Counted from the stretch's first letter, positions 33,438 through 42,271 are shown. The stretch: DNA of 64,000 nt from Leadbetterella sp964563435 (GCA_964563435.1 CAZLXI010000014.1:35263-99262); one strand, 5' to 3'. A program made the numbers and translations. The notes: a model not told the origin generated them from the letters alone.

Positions 33438-34904
33438 TTACTTTACGGTTACTCCTCTACTGACCAGTGTGGAGAATACCTTGCTGAAATATTTTTCCTC
33501 CTCCTCCGAACTGGCGTAATGATTTTCCATGAAATAGATCTCTTTGATCTGTGGGAGGGCCAGCAGGAAATCCAGGTCGCCTTTCACCTGGTTGTAACTG
33601 TAGTCGAGTGTTTTCAGCTTTTTGAGGGGCTGCACCCGGGCCGATACCTCTTCAATACGGTTGTAACCCACGTCCAGAACCTCCAGGCTTTCAGGGAGCG
33701 GCGGCAGGGCTTTCAACTTATTATGATGGGAATAAAGGGTTTTCAGTGAACTCATTGACCTGATTCCCGGCGGTAGCTCCTCCAGGGTGTTATGGGATAC
33801 GGCGAGAGTTTCGAGTTTTTTCATGCGGGTTATAGCAGGGGGAAGAGACGACAGGCGGTTTCGGTACAGATCCAGCTCTTTCAGCTTTTTCAGCCGGGCG
33901 ATTTTCGGTGTAATTTCAGTAACGGTATTGGCATACAGATTCAGAAACTCTACCTTCCTTATTTTCCGGATATCCTTTTTGGTCACTTCACTGATGGAGC
34001 TGTTGGCGAGGTAAAGGTATTTTACTCTTCGATGGGTTTTCGGGATCCGGGTATAATGATTGTCGGTGAGGTTAATGGCCGGCGGCCTGAGGCCTCCTGT
34101 GAATTTCAGGCTGTCATCACGCAGCAGGTTATTTTGAAAGGAGATCGTGACCAGCTTCGGAAAATCCTTCTTGTCGAGCATGGCCGAACCAATATAATTG
34201 TCTTTGAGATTAATGTTTTTCAGGTTACTGAAGCGCCTGAGCTGATAAGGAAATTCCCTTAAGCCGTAATCTGTTAAATTGATAGTGGTAACGGTATCCG
34301 CCAGCGAATTCAGGAATTCATCCAGATTTTTTACTTTGCCGCCTATACCGATAAATCCTGTATAGGTCCGTGCAGGGGATTTCGAAGCAACTCCTGTGTA
34401 ATTTTGTATTACTTTCATCCATTGGTTTTCAAGATTGATACGGAAACCCTCCAGCCCTATTCTACCGATCTTATCCCGCATCATGAAATTCCGGTTTTGG
34501 CGGCTGGTATCTGTATGAACAATGTAATAAGCCAGGCTGTCTATTTTGCCTTCGGAGCCAACAAATGCGCGATATTGGAGGCGTCCTGCACTGGTCATAA
34601 CGGATGGCCAGTCCATTGAACGGGTTACTGCACCCAGCTCTTTCCGTAAAGTGGCGGCGTTGTCATTTTTGGTAATCCGGATCAGAGGACCGCCCGGAAT
34701 GCCGTCATTTTCAGGTGCAGGCGCCGAAGGAGCCTGCTGTGAGGTAACGCCTACGGTCCTGTTACCCCGGGTGGTGAAAACGATCTCCGGTGTCCCGCCG
34801 AAATACTGTTTAATGGTAGTAGAATCCGTAATGCAGATGATCTTTTGAGCGTCTGCGAAGTGGCCTGTCAGCAAGCCGGAGAAAATGAGTATCAGTTTTT
34901 TCAT
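33438..34904 (-). CDS. Leucine-rich-repeat protein, exported
   Basis: A 488-residue protein with a signal peptide (LILIFSGLLTGHFADA). An N-terminal region of about 190 residues lacks repeats. LRRs follow from about residue 195 to near the end, with a 22-23-residue unit (LEVLDVGYNRIEEVSARVQP, LETLAVSHNTLEELPPGIRS). The N-terminal part contains a beta-rich segment (LQYRAFVGSEGKIDSLAYYI) that may be a separate domain similar to TonB-C-like repeats (weak). LRRs bind proteins; the partner is unknown. Monocistronic, with a TATCTTTG -7 element and a palindrome upstream. Confidence 0.82.
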   Translation of the reverse strand: MKKLILIFSGLLTGHFADAQKIICITDSTTIKQYFGGTPEIVFTTRGNRTVGVTSQQAPSAPAPENDGIPGGPLIRITKNDNAATLRKELGAVTRSMDWPSVMTSAGRLQYRAFVGSEGKIDSLAYYIVHTDTSRQNRNFMMRDKIGRIGLEGFRINLENQWMKVIQNYTGVASKSPARTYTGFIGIGGKVKNLDEFLNSLADTVTTINLTDYGLREFPYQLRRFSNLKNINLKDNYIGSAMLDKKDFPKLVTISFQNNLLRDDSLKFTGGLRPPAINLTDNHYTRIPKTHRRVKYLYLANSSISEVTKKDIRKIRKVEFLNLYANTVTEITPKIARLKKLKELDLYRNRLSSLPPAITRMKKLETLAVSHNTLEELPPGIRSMSSLKTLYSHHNKLKALPPLPESLEVLDVGYNRIEEVSARVQPLKKLKTLDYSYNQVKGDLDFLLALPQIKEIYFMENHYASSEEEEKYFSKVFSTLVSRGVTVK

Positions 34905-34927
34905 TGTTCGGAATAGATTTAACGGAA

Positions 34928-34968
34928 CAAAGATAGAAAAGGGTAGTTAAATAACTAATAGATTAGTT
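34928..34968 (-). promoter_or_regulatory. Promoter -7 element of the LRR gene with palindromic candidate operator
   Basis: TATCTTTG (34928-34935, minus strand) lies 24 nt upstream of the ATG. At the -33 distance stands a perfect palindrome AACTAAT-AG-ATTAGTT (34953-34968) instead of TTTG, suggesting an activator or repressor site. The rest of the 282-nt gap to rplU holds the rplU promoter and no gene. Confidence 0.5.
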
Positions 34969-35126
34969 GTTTTTTTATTTAGGTTTTTAACGTTTTTTTC
35001 CTTTGTTTCACATATTCACGGGGTATATAAACAGAGAAGCAAAGTCACTTTATTCTTAAGATCTGCCTGGTAAAAAACGATAACAGCACCCTGACCCTGC
35101 ATTTTCCCTTAGATTTCGAAGAAAGA

Positions 35127-35158
35127 TTTGGTTTTTACACAGAATATTTTTATTTTTG
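35127..35158 (+). promoter_or_regulatory. rplU-rpmA promoter
   Basis: TTTG (35127-35130), 20 nt, TATTTTTG (35151-35158): a near-perfect Bacteroidota promoter with the ATG 28 nt further on. Confidence 0.82.
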
Positions 35159-35186
35159 CACCTCAAAAAATTAATTATCAAATAAT

Positions 35187-35501
35187 ATGTACGCAATCGT
35201 AGAGATCGCAGGCCAGCAATTTAAAGTTGAAGAGGGTCGTTACATCTATACCCATCGGTTAGAAGGTGAAACGAACGCTGAGCTTGTTTTCGACAAGGTT
35301 CTTCTTGTTGAATCAGAAGGAGGAGTATCCATCGGGGCTCCTACCGTAGCAGGTGCGTCTGTAAGAGGCACCATTTTAGAGCACTTAAAAGGTGAAAAGG
35401 TAATCGTTTTCAAGAAAAAAAGACGTAAAAGTTACCAGAAGCAAAATGGACATCGTCAGGCATTGACGAAAGTTCAGATTAACCAGATTGTTGGTGCATA
35501 A
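35187..35501 (+). CDS. rplU: 50S ribosomal protein L21
   Basis: A 104-residue bL21, a 23S rRNA-binding protein of the large subunit. Landmarks are MYAIVEIAGQQFKVEEGRYI at the start, the KVLLVESEGGVSIGAPTVAG segment, the basic KKKRRKSYQKQNGHRQ loop, and the KVQINQI end. It is followed 33 nt later by rpmA, the standard pair. Confidence 0.98.
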   Translation: MYAIVEIAGQQFKVEEGRYIYTHRLEGETNAELVFDKVLLVESEGGVSIGAPTVAGASVRGTILEHLKGEKVIVFKKKRRKSYQKQNGHRQALTKVQINQIVGA

Positions 35502-35534
35502 CAAATTTCAGAATCTTAAAACATTTAGAATACA

Positions 35535-35795
35535 ATGGCACATAAGAAAGGGGTCGGTAGTTCGAAAAACGGTCGTGAGTCGGAAAGTAAACGTCTTGGC
35601 GTTAAGCTTTTCGGTGGTCAGTCGGTTATCGCGGGCAATATCATTGTTCGTCAACGCGGTACCAAGCATAATCCCGGTCAAAACGTAGGTCTGGGCCGTG
35701 ATCATACTTTGTTTGCTTTAACAGACGGGGTAATTAACTTCAAGAAAGGTCGTGACGGAAAATCTTTCGTGCACGTACTTCCTGCTGAAGCGTAA
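35535..35795 (+). CDS. rpmA: 50S ribosomal protein L27
   Basis: An 86-residue bL27 whose N-terminus reaches the peptidyl-transferase centre. The start MAHKKGVGSSKNGRES is at the mature residue, with no Firmicutes-type cleaved extension. The middle carries KLFGGQSVIAGNIIVRQRG and GVGRDHTLFAL-like GLGRDHTLFAL. Cotranscribed with rplU, with a terminator at 35819-35843. Confidence 0.98.
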   Translation: MAHKKGVGSSKNGRESESKRLGVKLFGGQSVIAGNIIVRQRGTKHNPGQNVGLGRDHTLFALTDGVINFKKGRDGKSFVHVLPAEA

Positions 35796-35818
35796 CAAAG
35801 GCGGATAAGAATTTAAGG

Positions 35819-35843
35819 AAAGAGGTCTCAGGGCCTCTTTTTT
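35819..35843 (+). terminator. Rho-independent terminator of rplU-rpmA
   Basis: Arms 35819-35827 and 35832-35840 pair (AAAGAGG core plus a U-G and a C-G pair) around a 4-nt loop and are followed by TTT at 35841-35843, extending a T-run of six from 35838. Confidence 0.8.
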
Positions 35844-35846
35844 GTT

Positions 35847-35905
35847 GGTTCCGAGTTCCGAGGTCCTAGTTCCGAGTTACGGAACTCGGAACTAACTCCC
35901 TACCT
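35847..35905. repeat. Inverted heptamer-phased array, AGTTCCG type (after rpmA)
   Basis: The left arm at 35847-35881 consists of GGTTCCG, AGTTCCG, AGGTCCT, AGTTCCG and AGTTACG in 7-nt register. The right arm carries two CGGAACT units (35880-35886, 35887-35893) and degenerate units to about 35905. The inner part folds as an 11-bp perfect stem (35868-35878 with 35883-35893). It starts 3 nt after the terminator T-run. No ORF. Confidence 0.75.
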
Positions 35906-35984
35906 CCCGGCACTTTCGGCCGGGGACATTTGTTATAGACGTAAACAAATTATTATATCAAAAGCAATGCTGAAAAGAAACACC

Positions 35985-36563
35985 ATGATATATACGGAGT
36001 TAAGTCCCAATCCTAACTCCATGAAATTTGTACTCAACTATGAGATCGTTCCGGAGGGGCTGTCGTTCGATTACCCGGACAAGGCCGCCACGTTGGAAGA
36101 AAAGAAGGCTTCTCCCCTTGCCTCCGACCTGTTTCTTTTTGATTTTGTAGAGCGGGTTTTTATCTCCTCCAATTTTATTACCATCACCAAACGGGGGGAA
36201 ATTGAGTGGGAAGAAGTGATAACCGATGTCCGGAAATTTATCAGGATTTACTTCGATGAAAATCACCCGGTTTTTACCAAAAATACCATTGACTCCAATA
36301 CCCTGATCGTTCAGGGGAACGACTCACCGGTAGTGGCCAAAATAAAATCCACGTTGGATCAATACGTGCGGCCGGCCGTGGAATCGGATGGCGGCGCTAT
36401 TAACTATTATTCCTTTGATGAAGAAAGCGGTACCGTGAAGGTTCTGCTTCAGGGCTCCTGCAGCGGCTGCCCGTCAGCTTCTATGACATTGAAAGTGGGT
36501 ATTGAGCGTTTGCTGACTTCCATGATCCCGGAAGTGAAGCTGGTGGAGGCGGAGGAGATGTAA
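35985..36563 (+). CDS. NifU-like Fe-S scaffold/carrier (Nfu type)
   Basis: A 192-residue protein from the ATG at 35985; an alternative ATG at 35967 would add six residues. The later start places the family motif YTELSPNPNSMKFVLN right at the N-terminus. Residues about 1-90 are the Nfu N-terminal domain. The C-terminal NifU domain (KSTLDQYVRPAVESDGGAIN) has the cluster-binding CxxC in GSCSGCPSASMTLK. Nfu proteins take [4Fe-4S] clusters to apoproteins. The suf genes lie at the right end of the window. It is followed by an inverted heptamer array. Confidence 0.93.
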   Translation: MIYTELSPNPNSMKFVLNYEIVPEGLSFDYPDKAATLEEKKASPLASDLFLFDFVERVFISSNFITITKRGEIEWEEVITDVRKFIRIYFDENHPVFTKNTIDSNTLIVQGNDSPVVAKIKSTLDQYVRPAVESDGGAINYYSFDEESGTVKVLLQGSCSGCPSASMTLKVGIERLLTSMIPEVKLVEAEEM

Positions 36564-36566
36564 TTA

Positions 36567-36662
36567 AGTTAAAAACTAAAAGTTAAAAGTTATAAGTTAT
36601 GGTACAATTTAATATAGAAGAATGTACCGTAACTTTTAACTTTTAGTTGTTAACTGTTCACT
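36567..36662. repeat. Inverted heptamer-phased array, AGTTAAA type (between the nfu-like gene and the ScfR regulator)
   Basis: The left arm is five units at 36567-36601 (AGTTAAA, AACTAAA, AGTTAAA, AGTTATA, AGTTATG). The right arm is five units at 36628-36662, whose complement reads AGTGAAC, AGTTAAC, AACTAAA, AGTTAAA and AGTTACG. An inner GGTACA/TGTACC pair closes the loop. It starts 3 nt after the nfu-like gene stop, and its last base touches the stop codon of the minus-strand regulator. Confidence 0.75.
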
Positions 36663-38104
36663 TATTTAAGTTGCCCGATCGCCTTCTGAATCTCATTCAG
36701 CCTCCGCTGCTGATGCAGGACCACGGGTGCGGCTACTCTGTCTTTGCAATCAAATAAAGCACATTTTTCACAGGTCTGGCCCACCTCTTTCCGGGTGATG
36801 GCAGGGTCATCGAGGAACGCTACTTTCGACCGTATGCTTTCGTCGATCTCCAGCCCCAGGGTAATGCTCTCCAATCCGCCGTCTTTAGAGGTCTTAGCCA
36901 TGGCTATTTCGAAATAGCGATGACCCATGCTTTCAAAATTGGAGATCTGTGTCTTCAGAAGCCGCTGGTTACTATGGGAAGGAAGCTCATCCAGTAAACT
37001 GATGCCCGGCCATCTCCGGCAGTAATGTTCGTTCCGGTTTTCCTGGGGGTCGTGCTGCCCTACTAGATGGATTTCCTTGATCAGGCGGGGCTCGCTGCTT
37101 CCCTCAGAAGACGCAAACTTCAGGAAATAGAGTTTTTCGAGCTGAAAATAAGCCGGTAATAAGGAGAAAAGACGGTAGAAGACCGTTTCTTCCGATACCG
37201 GAAACTGATCGAGCAGGTGGAAAAACTTACGGTGGCTGAACCTGGGATCAGCCAGAAACCTGCGAACCTCTTTCACCAGTGTGATTTTAGGAATGAGGAT
37301 ACAGGCTGCAAAGTAAGAAGCCTTGAAGTTGTTAAAAACTTCATCAAACGAATGAACACTTACCCATGTGGAAGTGAGCGGGCGTACGCGGATGCCCATA
37401 TAACGGAAGCCGGATTCCCGGGCAAGGGCGTAAAGCCTTTGCTTTTCGCTCAGATTGCGGTTGAGAAAGAATTTTTTCGAGCGGGGAACCAGCACGGTCC
37501 TTAAGCCGGCAAGGGCGGGATGCTTTTCGCCGTCAAACGTATCTGTAGCTACCTGGTGCTCCATACGCAGGTATTTTTTGAGTACACTTTCCGTTTTTTC
37601 TTCCCCGCTTAGAAAAGTGTCAGCCAGGTCTTCCAGCTCGGGAAAATAATTTTTATGGATCTCCAGGTAAGAGCGCAGCACGGCGAAGTACAGCTTCTCC
37701 ACACTTACATTATAACTCCTTCCTATTTTGATCAGTGTATTGACCAGTGCGCTGAATTTGACAGGTGCGTCGGCAATGATCTCAATAATATGGGCCGGAT
37801 CTATCCCGAAGAATTCAAAAGGAATATCGGTAAAGAACTTGTTTTTCAGAATTTCACCCGTGGGCCCCAGTGCTTTTTTCAGATCAGAAGAAACCAACTC
37901 ATCGTATTCTACACCAAGCGCCCGGGATAAATCGAAGATCTTATCGGTTTTAGGGTACTTTTTCCCTTTTTCTATCTCGTTGAGGTAGGAAGGTGAGATA
38001 TTGCTCAGGGTGGAGAGTTCCTGGAGCGACCATCCTTTTTCCACGCGGAACTGTTTGAGCTTTAATCCGAAAATCAGTCTTATAGGGTCTGCTTTCATCG
38101 GCAT
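36662..38104 (-). CDS. XRE/ScfR-type transcriptional regulator with ImmA-like and DUF2083 regions
   Basis: A 480-residue protein. An N-terminal HTH_3 domain lies at residues 11-66 (SLQELSTLSNISPSYLNEIE). A long middle region resembles the IrrE/ImmA-like part. The C-terminal DUF2083-type segment carries a cysteine cluster, CEKCALFDCKDRVAAP. Relatives such as RamB, MlrA-like and PrpC-type ScfRs control short-chain acyl-CoA metabolism in actinobacteria. In Bacteroidota the targets are not established, and no acyl-CoA genes adjoin it here. No HExxH motif was seen in the middle region, so protease activity is unlikely. Confidence 0.85.
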   Translation of the reverse strand: MPMKADPIRLIFGLKLKQFRVEKGWSLQELSTLSNISPSYLNEIEKGKKYPKTDKIFDLSRALGVEYDELVSSDLKKALGPTGEILKNKFFTDIPFEFFGIDPAHIIEIIADAPVKFSALVNTLIKIGRSYNVSVEKLYFAVLRSYLEIHKNYFPELEDLADTFLSGEEKTESVLKKYLRMEHQVATDTFDGEKHPALAGLRTVLVPRSKKFFLNRNLSEKQRLYALARESGFRYMGIRVRPLTSTWVSVHSFDEVFNNFKASYFAACILIPKITLVKEVRRFLADPRFSHRKFFHLLDQFPVSEETVFYRLFSLLPAYFQLEKLYFLKFASSEGSSEPRLIKEIHLVGQHDPQENRNEHYCRRWPGISLLDELPSHSNQRLLKTQISNFESMGHRYFEIAMAKTSKDGGLESITLGLEIDESIRSKVAFLDDPAITRKEVGQTCEKCALFDCKDRVAAPVVLHQQRRLNEIQKAIGQLK

Positions 38105-38109
38105 AAATT

Positions 38110-38171
38110 AGTTCCGGGTAATGAGTAGTGATTACCGCGAACTCACAACTCATTGCCCGCTCCTCACTACT
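38110..38171. repeat. Inverted heptamer-phased array mixing AGTTCCG and AGTAGTG units
   Basis: The left arm (38110-38137) reads AGTTCCG, GGTAATG, AGTAGTG, ATTACCG. The right arm (38137-38171) complement reads AGTAGTG, AGGAGCG, GGCAATG, AGTTGTG, AGTTCGC. All are in 7-nt register. It lies between the start of the ScfR-type gene (5 nt) and the stop of the lipoprotein gene (4 nt). It joins two unit types in one array, showing that they are variants of one family. Confidence 0.65.
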
Positions 38172-38175
38172 ATTT

Positions 38176-38622
38176 CTACAGCTTGAATTCAGAGAATACA
38201 AGGTGCACTTCGGGGCCTACTCCTATCACCTGATTCTCGTCTTTAGCTTTCAGGATCATGGAAGTATGATTGATCTGAACAACTTCAAAATCTCCGGCGA
38301 ATCCGTCAATATCGATATCCAGTGTTTTATCGTTTTCTTCTATTGTCCATACACCTTTGTTGATCACAGCTTTGCTGATTTTATCCACACCCCTTACTTC
38401 GCTGTCCGCTTTGAACTGGAAGGCAAGTCCGTACAACATCCTTGCGGAAGATTTTAATTGCCCGTCATTGATCGTAACTCCCTGTATACTCGTATATTTA
38501 TCCAGTTGCCAGCCGTGCGCTACCAGTAATTCGGCAGTAGTTTTATCTTCCGAGCCGACGTTCGGATCCTTACAGGCCGTTAAAATAACCGCAAATAATG
38601 AAATTAAAACAAAATTTTTCAA
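38176..38622 (-). CDS. Lipocalin-like lipoprotein
   Basis: A 148-residue protein. The signal peptide ends in a lipobox (VILTAC), then a small beta-rich domain with ELLVAHGWQLDKYTSI and GVWTIEENDKTLDIDI typical of lipocalin-like DUF families of Bacteroidota. Function unknown. It starts just 38 nt from the divergent T9SS cargo gene. Confidence 0.7.
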   Translation of the reverse strand: MKNFVLISLFAVILTACKDPNVGSEDKTTAELLVAHGWQLDKYTSIQGVTINDGQLKSSARMLYGLAFQFKADSEVRGVDKISKAVINKGVWTIEENDKTLDIDIDGFAGDFEVVQINHTSMILKAKDENQVIGVGPEVHLVFSEFKL

Positions 38623-38624
38623 TT

Positions 38625-38632
38625 TACTTTTG
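38625..38632 (+). promoter_or_regulatory. Candidate -7 element of the T9SS cargo gene
   Basis: TACTTTTG lies 28 nt before the ATG at 38661, in the short divergent gap with the lipoprotein gene. No clear TTTG at the -33 distance. Confidence 0.4.
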
Positions 38633-38660
38633 AGTTTGATTTATATAATAACGCAGGATA

Positions 38661-40280
38661 ATGGCTACAAATTTAAAAAGGAAATGGATAGTTTTCGGAT
38701 TCGCGCTGCTTTTTGTTTCTGCTTACAGGGCTTCAGCACAAAACTGTTTAGGGGGGGAAGAGTTTCCATTTACACCTTCACAACACCAGGTCAACTGGCG
38801 CCAGTTTCCTGAATTTTCATTGCCCTTTACGATCATTTATAGCGGCAGCCAGGCCATTTATGACCCGGATGCTCTTCTTAAAAGAGGTTTTACGCATGTT
38901 TCCAACCCGAACGGGATCAGCCACTTACCTGTCGGGAACCGGGCCTATATTTACTATGGGATAGCCAATGCCGACCAGCCCTGGAAAAACCATAAGTCGC
39001 CCTACGGCAATGACATGAATGTGTATCACCGCAAATGGGACGATGACCTCGCTTATTTCCGGTCGCTGAACGGCGGCAGCGCAGATATCGACATCTTTTG
39101 CCTGGATATTGAAATGCACCACAAGTCGCGCGACTCCGTTCTGGCCCTCAAAAATATGAGTTTCGTGCCAGCAGAGATCCGGGCTCTGAATGATGAAGCC
39201 TTTATCACGCGGTATCAGAAGGATATGCAGGATCTTTACGCCCAAGCGGCGGCTTATATAAAGGAAAGAGTAAACGCCCGGCAGATCACCGCTTACGGCG
39301 ACGTGCCCGTTTTTAATACGTTTACCAATATCCAGGGACCTACCTGGGAGAAATGGCAGACCGATCCTACCCTCCTGAATTATATTGCATACGATTTTGG
39401 AAATCAAAAAGCAGGCGGAAGCTATTATGCACTAATGGATGTACTTTCACCCAATGCCTATTTCTACTACGATTACCCCCATATTTTTGCGGGAGAGTAT
39501 TTGTCCTACCTGATGTTTCAGACAGAAGCCAACCGGGCCTGGTCGGACCGTGACCAATGGGTGTTTCTCTGGAACCGGTACAGCTATACCCCCCAGTATG
39601 TAGGCAAAAACATCCGGCCGTGGATGTCTGAGGCCATGGCCATTTTTTCCTTCTTTTCCGGGGCTCGCGGCATCTGGCTGTGGGATGATATGGACCCTTC
39701 CACGGATTATTCGGGGTATGAATACTTCATGAGAGGGCTTTACCGGCTTTCTGTATTCCGGCATTTTTTTGAGGGTGACCACCAGCTGATTCAAACCGTA
39801 TCGGCCCGGGAATATAATGAAAACAAACTTCCGGTATGGCGTGGAGTGCACAAAGACGGGCGGCTGCTGGTAGCTGCACATAATCCGTGGGCAAAGACTG
39901 AAAATGAGGAAGTTAAGATTACTATAAATTACGGAAACCTGCGAGAAACCATTACTTTACGGGGCTATGAGATCTTCCTGTGCGAGTATGCCGTCGATCC
40001 CGTATCGGGAAATGAGGAAGATGAGACGGGCCTGGCAGTGTATCCCAATCCGGCCGGCACACCTGTGACCTATACGGTTAAGACGGGTGGTGAGCGGTTT
40101 CTTAATCTTTCGCTTTCCGATGAGTGGGGCCGCGTTCTGTATCAGGAAGACCTGGATACACAAGGAGCCGGTGAATATACGGCTAAGCTGGATCTTCAGA
40201 AATACAACATTTACAGGTTATACCTGCGGGTGAAAGGCAGCTCTTTCAGCCATACCCGGAAAATCATTATTAACCCATGA
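38661..40280 (+). CDS. Secreted protein with type IX secretion C-terminal signal, unrecognised main domain
   Basis: A 539-residue protein with a signal peptide (ending YRASAQ). A main domain of about 420 residues has a TIM-barrel-like run of alternating segments (AYIYYGIANADQPWKNHK, IDIFCLDIEMHHKSRDSV, GARGIWLWDDMDPS). The acidic residues in FCLDIEMHH and LWDDMD are candidates for a glycosidase site (inference; I cannot name the family). A C-terminal Por_Secre_tail (about 455-539: VYPNPAG then HTRKIIINP) marks export by the type IX system. Its stop overlaps the start of the YyaL-like gene by ATGA, so the two are translationally coupled. Confidence 0.8.
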   Translation: MATNLKRKWIVFGFALLFVSAYRASAQNCLGGEEFPFTPSQHQVNWRQFPEFSLPFTIIYSGSQAIYDPDALLKRGFTHVSNPNGISHLPVGNRAYIYYGIANADQPWKNHKSPYGNDMNVYHRKWDDDLAYFRSLNGGSADIDIFCLDIEMHHKSRDSVLALKNMSFVPAEIRALNDEAFITRYQKDMQDLYAQAAAYIKERVNARQITAYGDVPVFNTFTNIQGPTWEKWQTDPTLLNYIAYDFGNQKAGGSYYALMDVLSPNAYFYYDYPHIFAGEYLSYLMFQTEANRAWSDRDQWVFLWNRYSYTPQYVGKNIRPWMSEAMAIFSFFSGARGIWLWDDMDPSTDYSGYEYFMRGLYRLSVFRHFFEGDHQLIQTVSAREYNENKLPVWRGVHKDGRLLVAAHNPWAKTENEEVKITINYGNLRETITLRGYEIFLCEYAVDPVSGNEEDETGLAVYPNPAGTPVTYTVKTGGERFLNLSLSDEWGRVLYQEDLDTQGAGEYTAKLDLQKYNIYRLYLRVKGSSFSHTRKIIINP

Positions 40281-42271
40281 ACCGATTAAAACACGAAACC
40301 AGCCCCTATTTATTGCAGCATAAGGATAATCCCGTGCACTGGTATGCCTGGAGTGAAGAAGCCCTGAAAGAGGCGCGTTCGGAAGATAAGGTGATTCTGC
40401 TGAGTATCGGTTACTCTGCCTGTCATTGGTGCCATGTGATGGAGCATGAGTGCTTTGAAGACCGGGAAGTGGCCGATTTTATGAATGCGCATTTTATCAA
40501 TATCAAGGTAGACCGGGAAGAACGGCCCGACATTGACCATATTTACATGGAAGCCCTGCAAAATATGGGTATCCGCGGCGGCTGGCCGTTGAATGTTTTT
40601 TTACTTCCCACCGGCGAACCTTTTTATGGCGGAACCTACTTTCCCAAAGTACGCTGGATGGAGACCATGGCCGGCGTGGTGAATGTATTTCTGAACCGGC
40701 GGGAAGAAGTAATGGCCTCAGGTAGAAGCTTTGTTAAAAGTCTAAATACAAGAGACTCTGAGAAGTATTTATTCGGGAAACCATTAGATATTTCGATATA
40801 TACGAAGGAAGAGCTGGGTGTGATCAGTGAAAAGCTGGCCAAAGATTTTGACAGGGAAGACGGCGGAATGAACCGGGCCCCCAAGTTTCCGATGCCTTCT
40901 ATATGGAACCTGATCCATCGCCTGAGCTACCATACCGGCAACCTGTACCTAAAGGAGCACCTGGAATTTACCCTGGGCAGGATGGTCCTGGGCGGGATAT
41001 TCGATCACCTCGGCGGTGGCTGGGCTCGTTATTCTGTTGACAGTTACTGGAAGGTTCCGCATTTTGAAAAGATGCTTTATGATAACGGGCAATTGATGAG
41101 TCTCTACTCAGCGGTGGGGGCCGGGTCAGACCCACATGGTCTGTACCGTTGGGCGGTAGATCTGACCTATTCATGGCTGATAAGGGAAATGAACGGGGAA
41201 AACGGGGGGATATTCTCTGCCCGGGATGCAGACTCGGAGGGCGAAGAAGGGAAATTCTATGTATGGAGGCAGGAAGAAATAGAGAGCGTTTTGGGTGAGG
41301 ATGCCGCCCTGTTTATGCAGGAATACGGTATAGTGGAAGAAGGCAATTGGGAACATGGAAACAATATACTGCACCTTGAGCATCTTCCTGTTCAGTGGGA
41401 TAAAATAAGGAAATCCCACGAAAAATTGCTTAAAGTAAGGGAAAAGAGGGTGTATCCCGGGCTGGATAATAAGGTCATTACTTCCTGGAATGCCCTGATC
41501 ATCTCCGGCCTGACGGAGCGTAGCAGGGCTTTTGGCAGCGACTACCTTTTTGCCCGTGAAAAACTGGATTATCTCAATCGGAGGCTGACCTTCTCCGGCC
41601 GGAATGAGGACGGGAATATAGCTTTAGGCGTATTTCACCAGGCGGGGGAACGAAAAACTTACGGTTTTCTGGATGATTATGCCGCGCTGATCCGGGCCAA
41701 TACCGATATGTATTCTGTAAGCTTTGAAGAAAAATACCTCGAAACGGCAGCACAGTTGAGTCAATACGTGCTGGCCAACTTCTATGATACAGAAGAAGGG
41801 CTGTTCTACTATACCGATGTGGCAGCGGAGAAGCTGATTGCCCGGAAGAAAGAACTGTTTGACAATGTGATCCCTTCCTCCAATTCCATGATCGCCAAAA
41901 GCCTGTATTTTGCCGGCAGATACACCGGTAACACCCATTATAGGGAAATCGCCCGGCAGATGTTTGCCCAACTTAAACCCCTCACGCTGCAGGATCCGCA
42001 ATGGCTGAGCAATTGGGTAGACCTGGGCTTGCTTTTGAGCAAGAAGCAGGTGGAAGTGGTAGTAACGGGACCGGACCACCGGGAATGGATCCGGACTTTG
42101 CAACAGCGCAACCCCTCACCTGCTACCTTATACTTCGGAGCAGAGGATCAAAGCGCTTTGCCTGTGTTTAAAAACCGGTTTACAGGAAAAAACACGATCT
42201 ATGTCTGTGAAGACTATGCGTGCCGGCGCCCGGTCTTTTCACTGGAAGATGCCTGGAGCGATGAAGATTAA
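40277..42271 (+). CDS. Thioredoxin-domain protein of the YyaL/DUF255 (SPATA20-like) family
   Basis: A 664-residue protein. The DUF255 thioredoxin-like domain (residues about 1-165) starts HETSPYLLQHKDNPVHWY and carries the family pair in YSACHWCHVMEHE. An (alpha/alpha)6-barrel resembling AGE/N-acylglucosamine epimerases follows (FDREDGGMNRAPKFPMPS, HFEKMLYDNGQLMSLYS, SARDADSEGEEGKFYVWRQEE). Members are widespread; the activity is not established, although redox and sugar-processing roles are suggested by the folds. It overlaps the upstream T9SS cargo gene by 4 nt and pxpB by 11 nt. Confidence 0.9.
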   Translation: MNRLKHETSPYLLQHKDNPVHWYAWSEEALKEARSEDKVILLSIGYSACHWCHVMEHECFEDREVADFMNAHFINIKVDREERPDIDHIYMEALQNMGIRGGWPLNVFLLPTGEPFYGGTYFPKVRWMETMAGVVNVFLNRREEVMASGRSFVKSLNTRDSEKYLFGKPLDISIYTKEELGVISEKLAKDFDREDGGMNRAPKFPMPSIWNLIHRLSYHTGNLYLKEHLEFTLGRMVLGGIFDHLGGGWARYSVDSYWKVPHFEKMLYDNGQLMSLYSAVGAGSDPHGLYRWAVDLTYSWLIREMNGENGGIFSARDADSEGEEGKFYVWRQEEIESVLGEDAALFMQEYGIVEEGNWEHGNNILHLEHLPVQWDKIRKSHEKLLKVREKRVYPGLDNKVITSWNALIISGLTERSRAFGSDYLFAREKLDYLNRRLTFSGRNEDGNIALGVFHQAGERKTYGFLDDYAALIRANTDMYSVSFEEKYLETAAQLSQYVLANFYDTEEGLFYYTDVAAEKLIARKKELFDNVIPSSNSMIAKSLYFAGRYTGNTHYREIARQMFAQLKPLTLQDPQWLSNWVDLGLLLSKKQVEVVVTGPDHREWIRTLQQRNPSPATLYFGAEDQSALPVFKNRFTGKNTIYVCEDYACRRPVFSLEDAWSDED

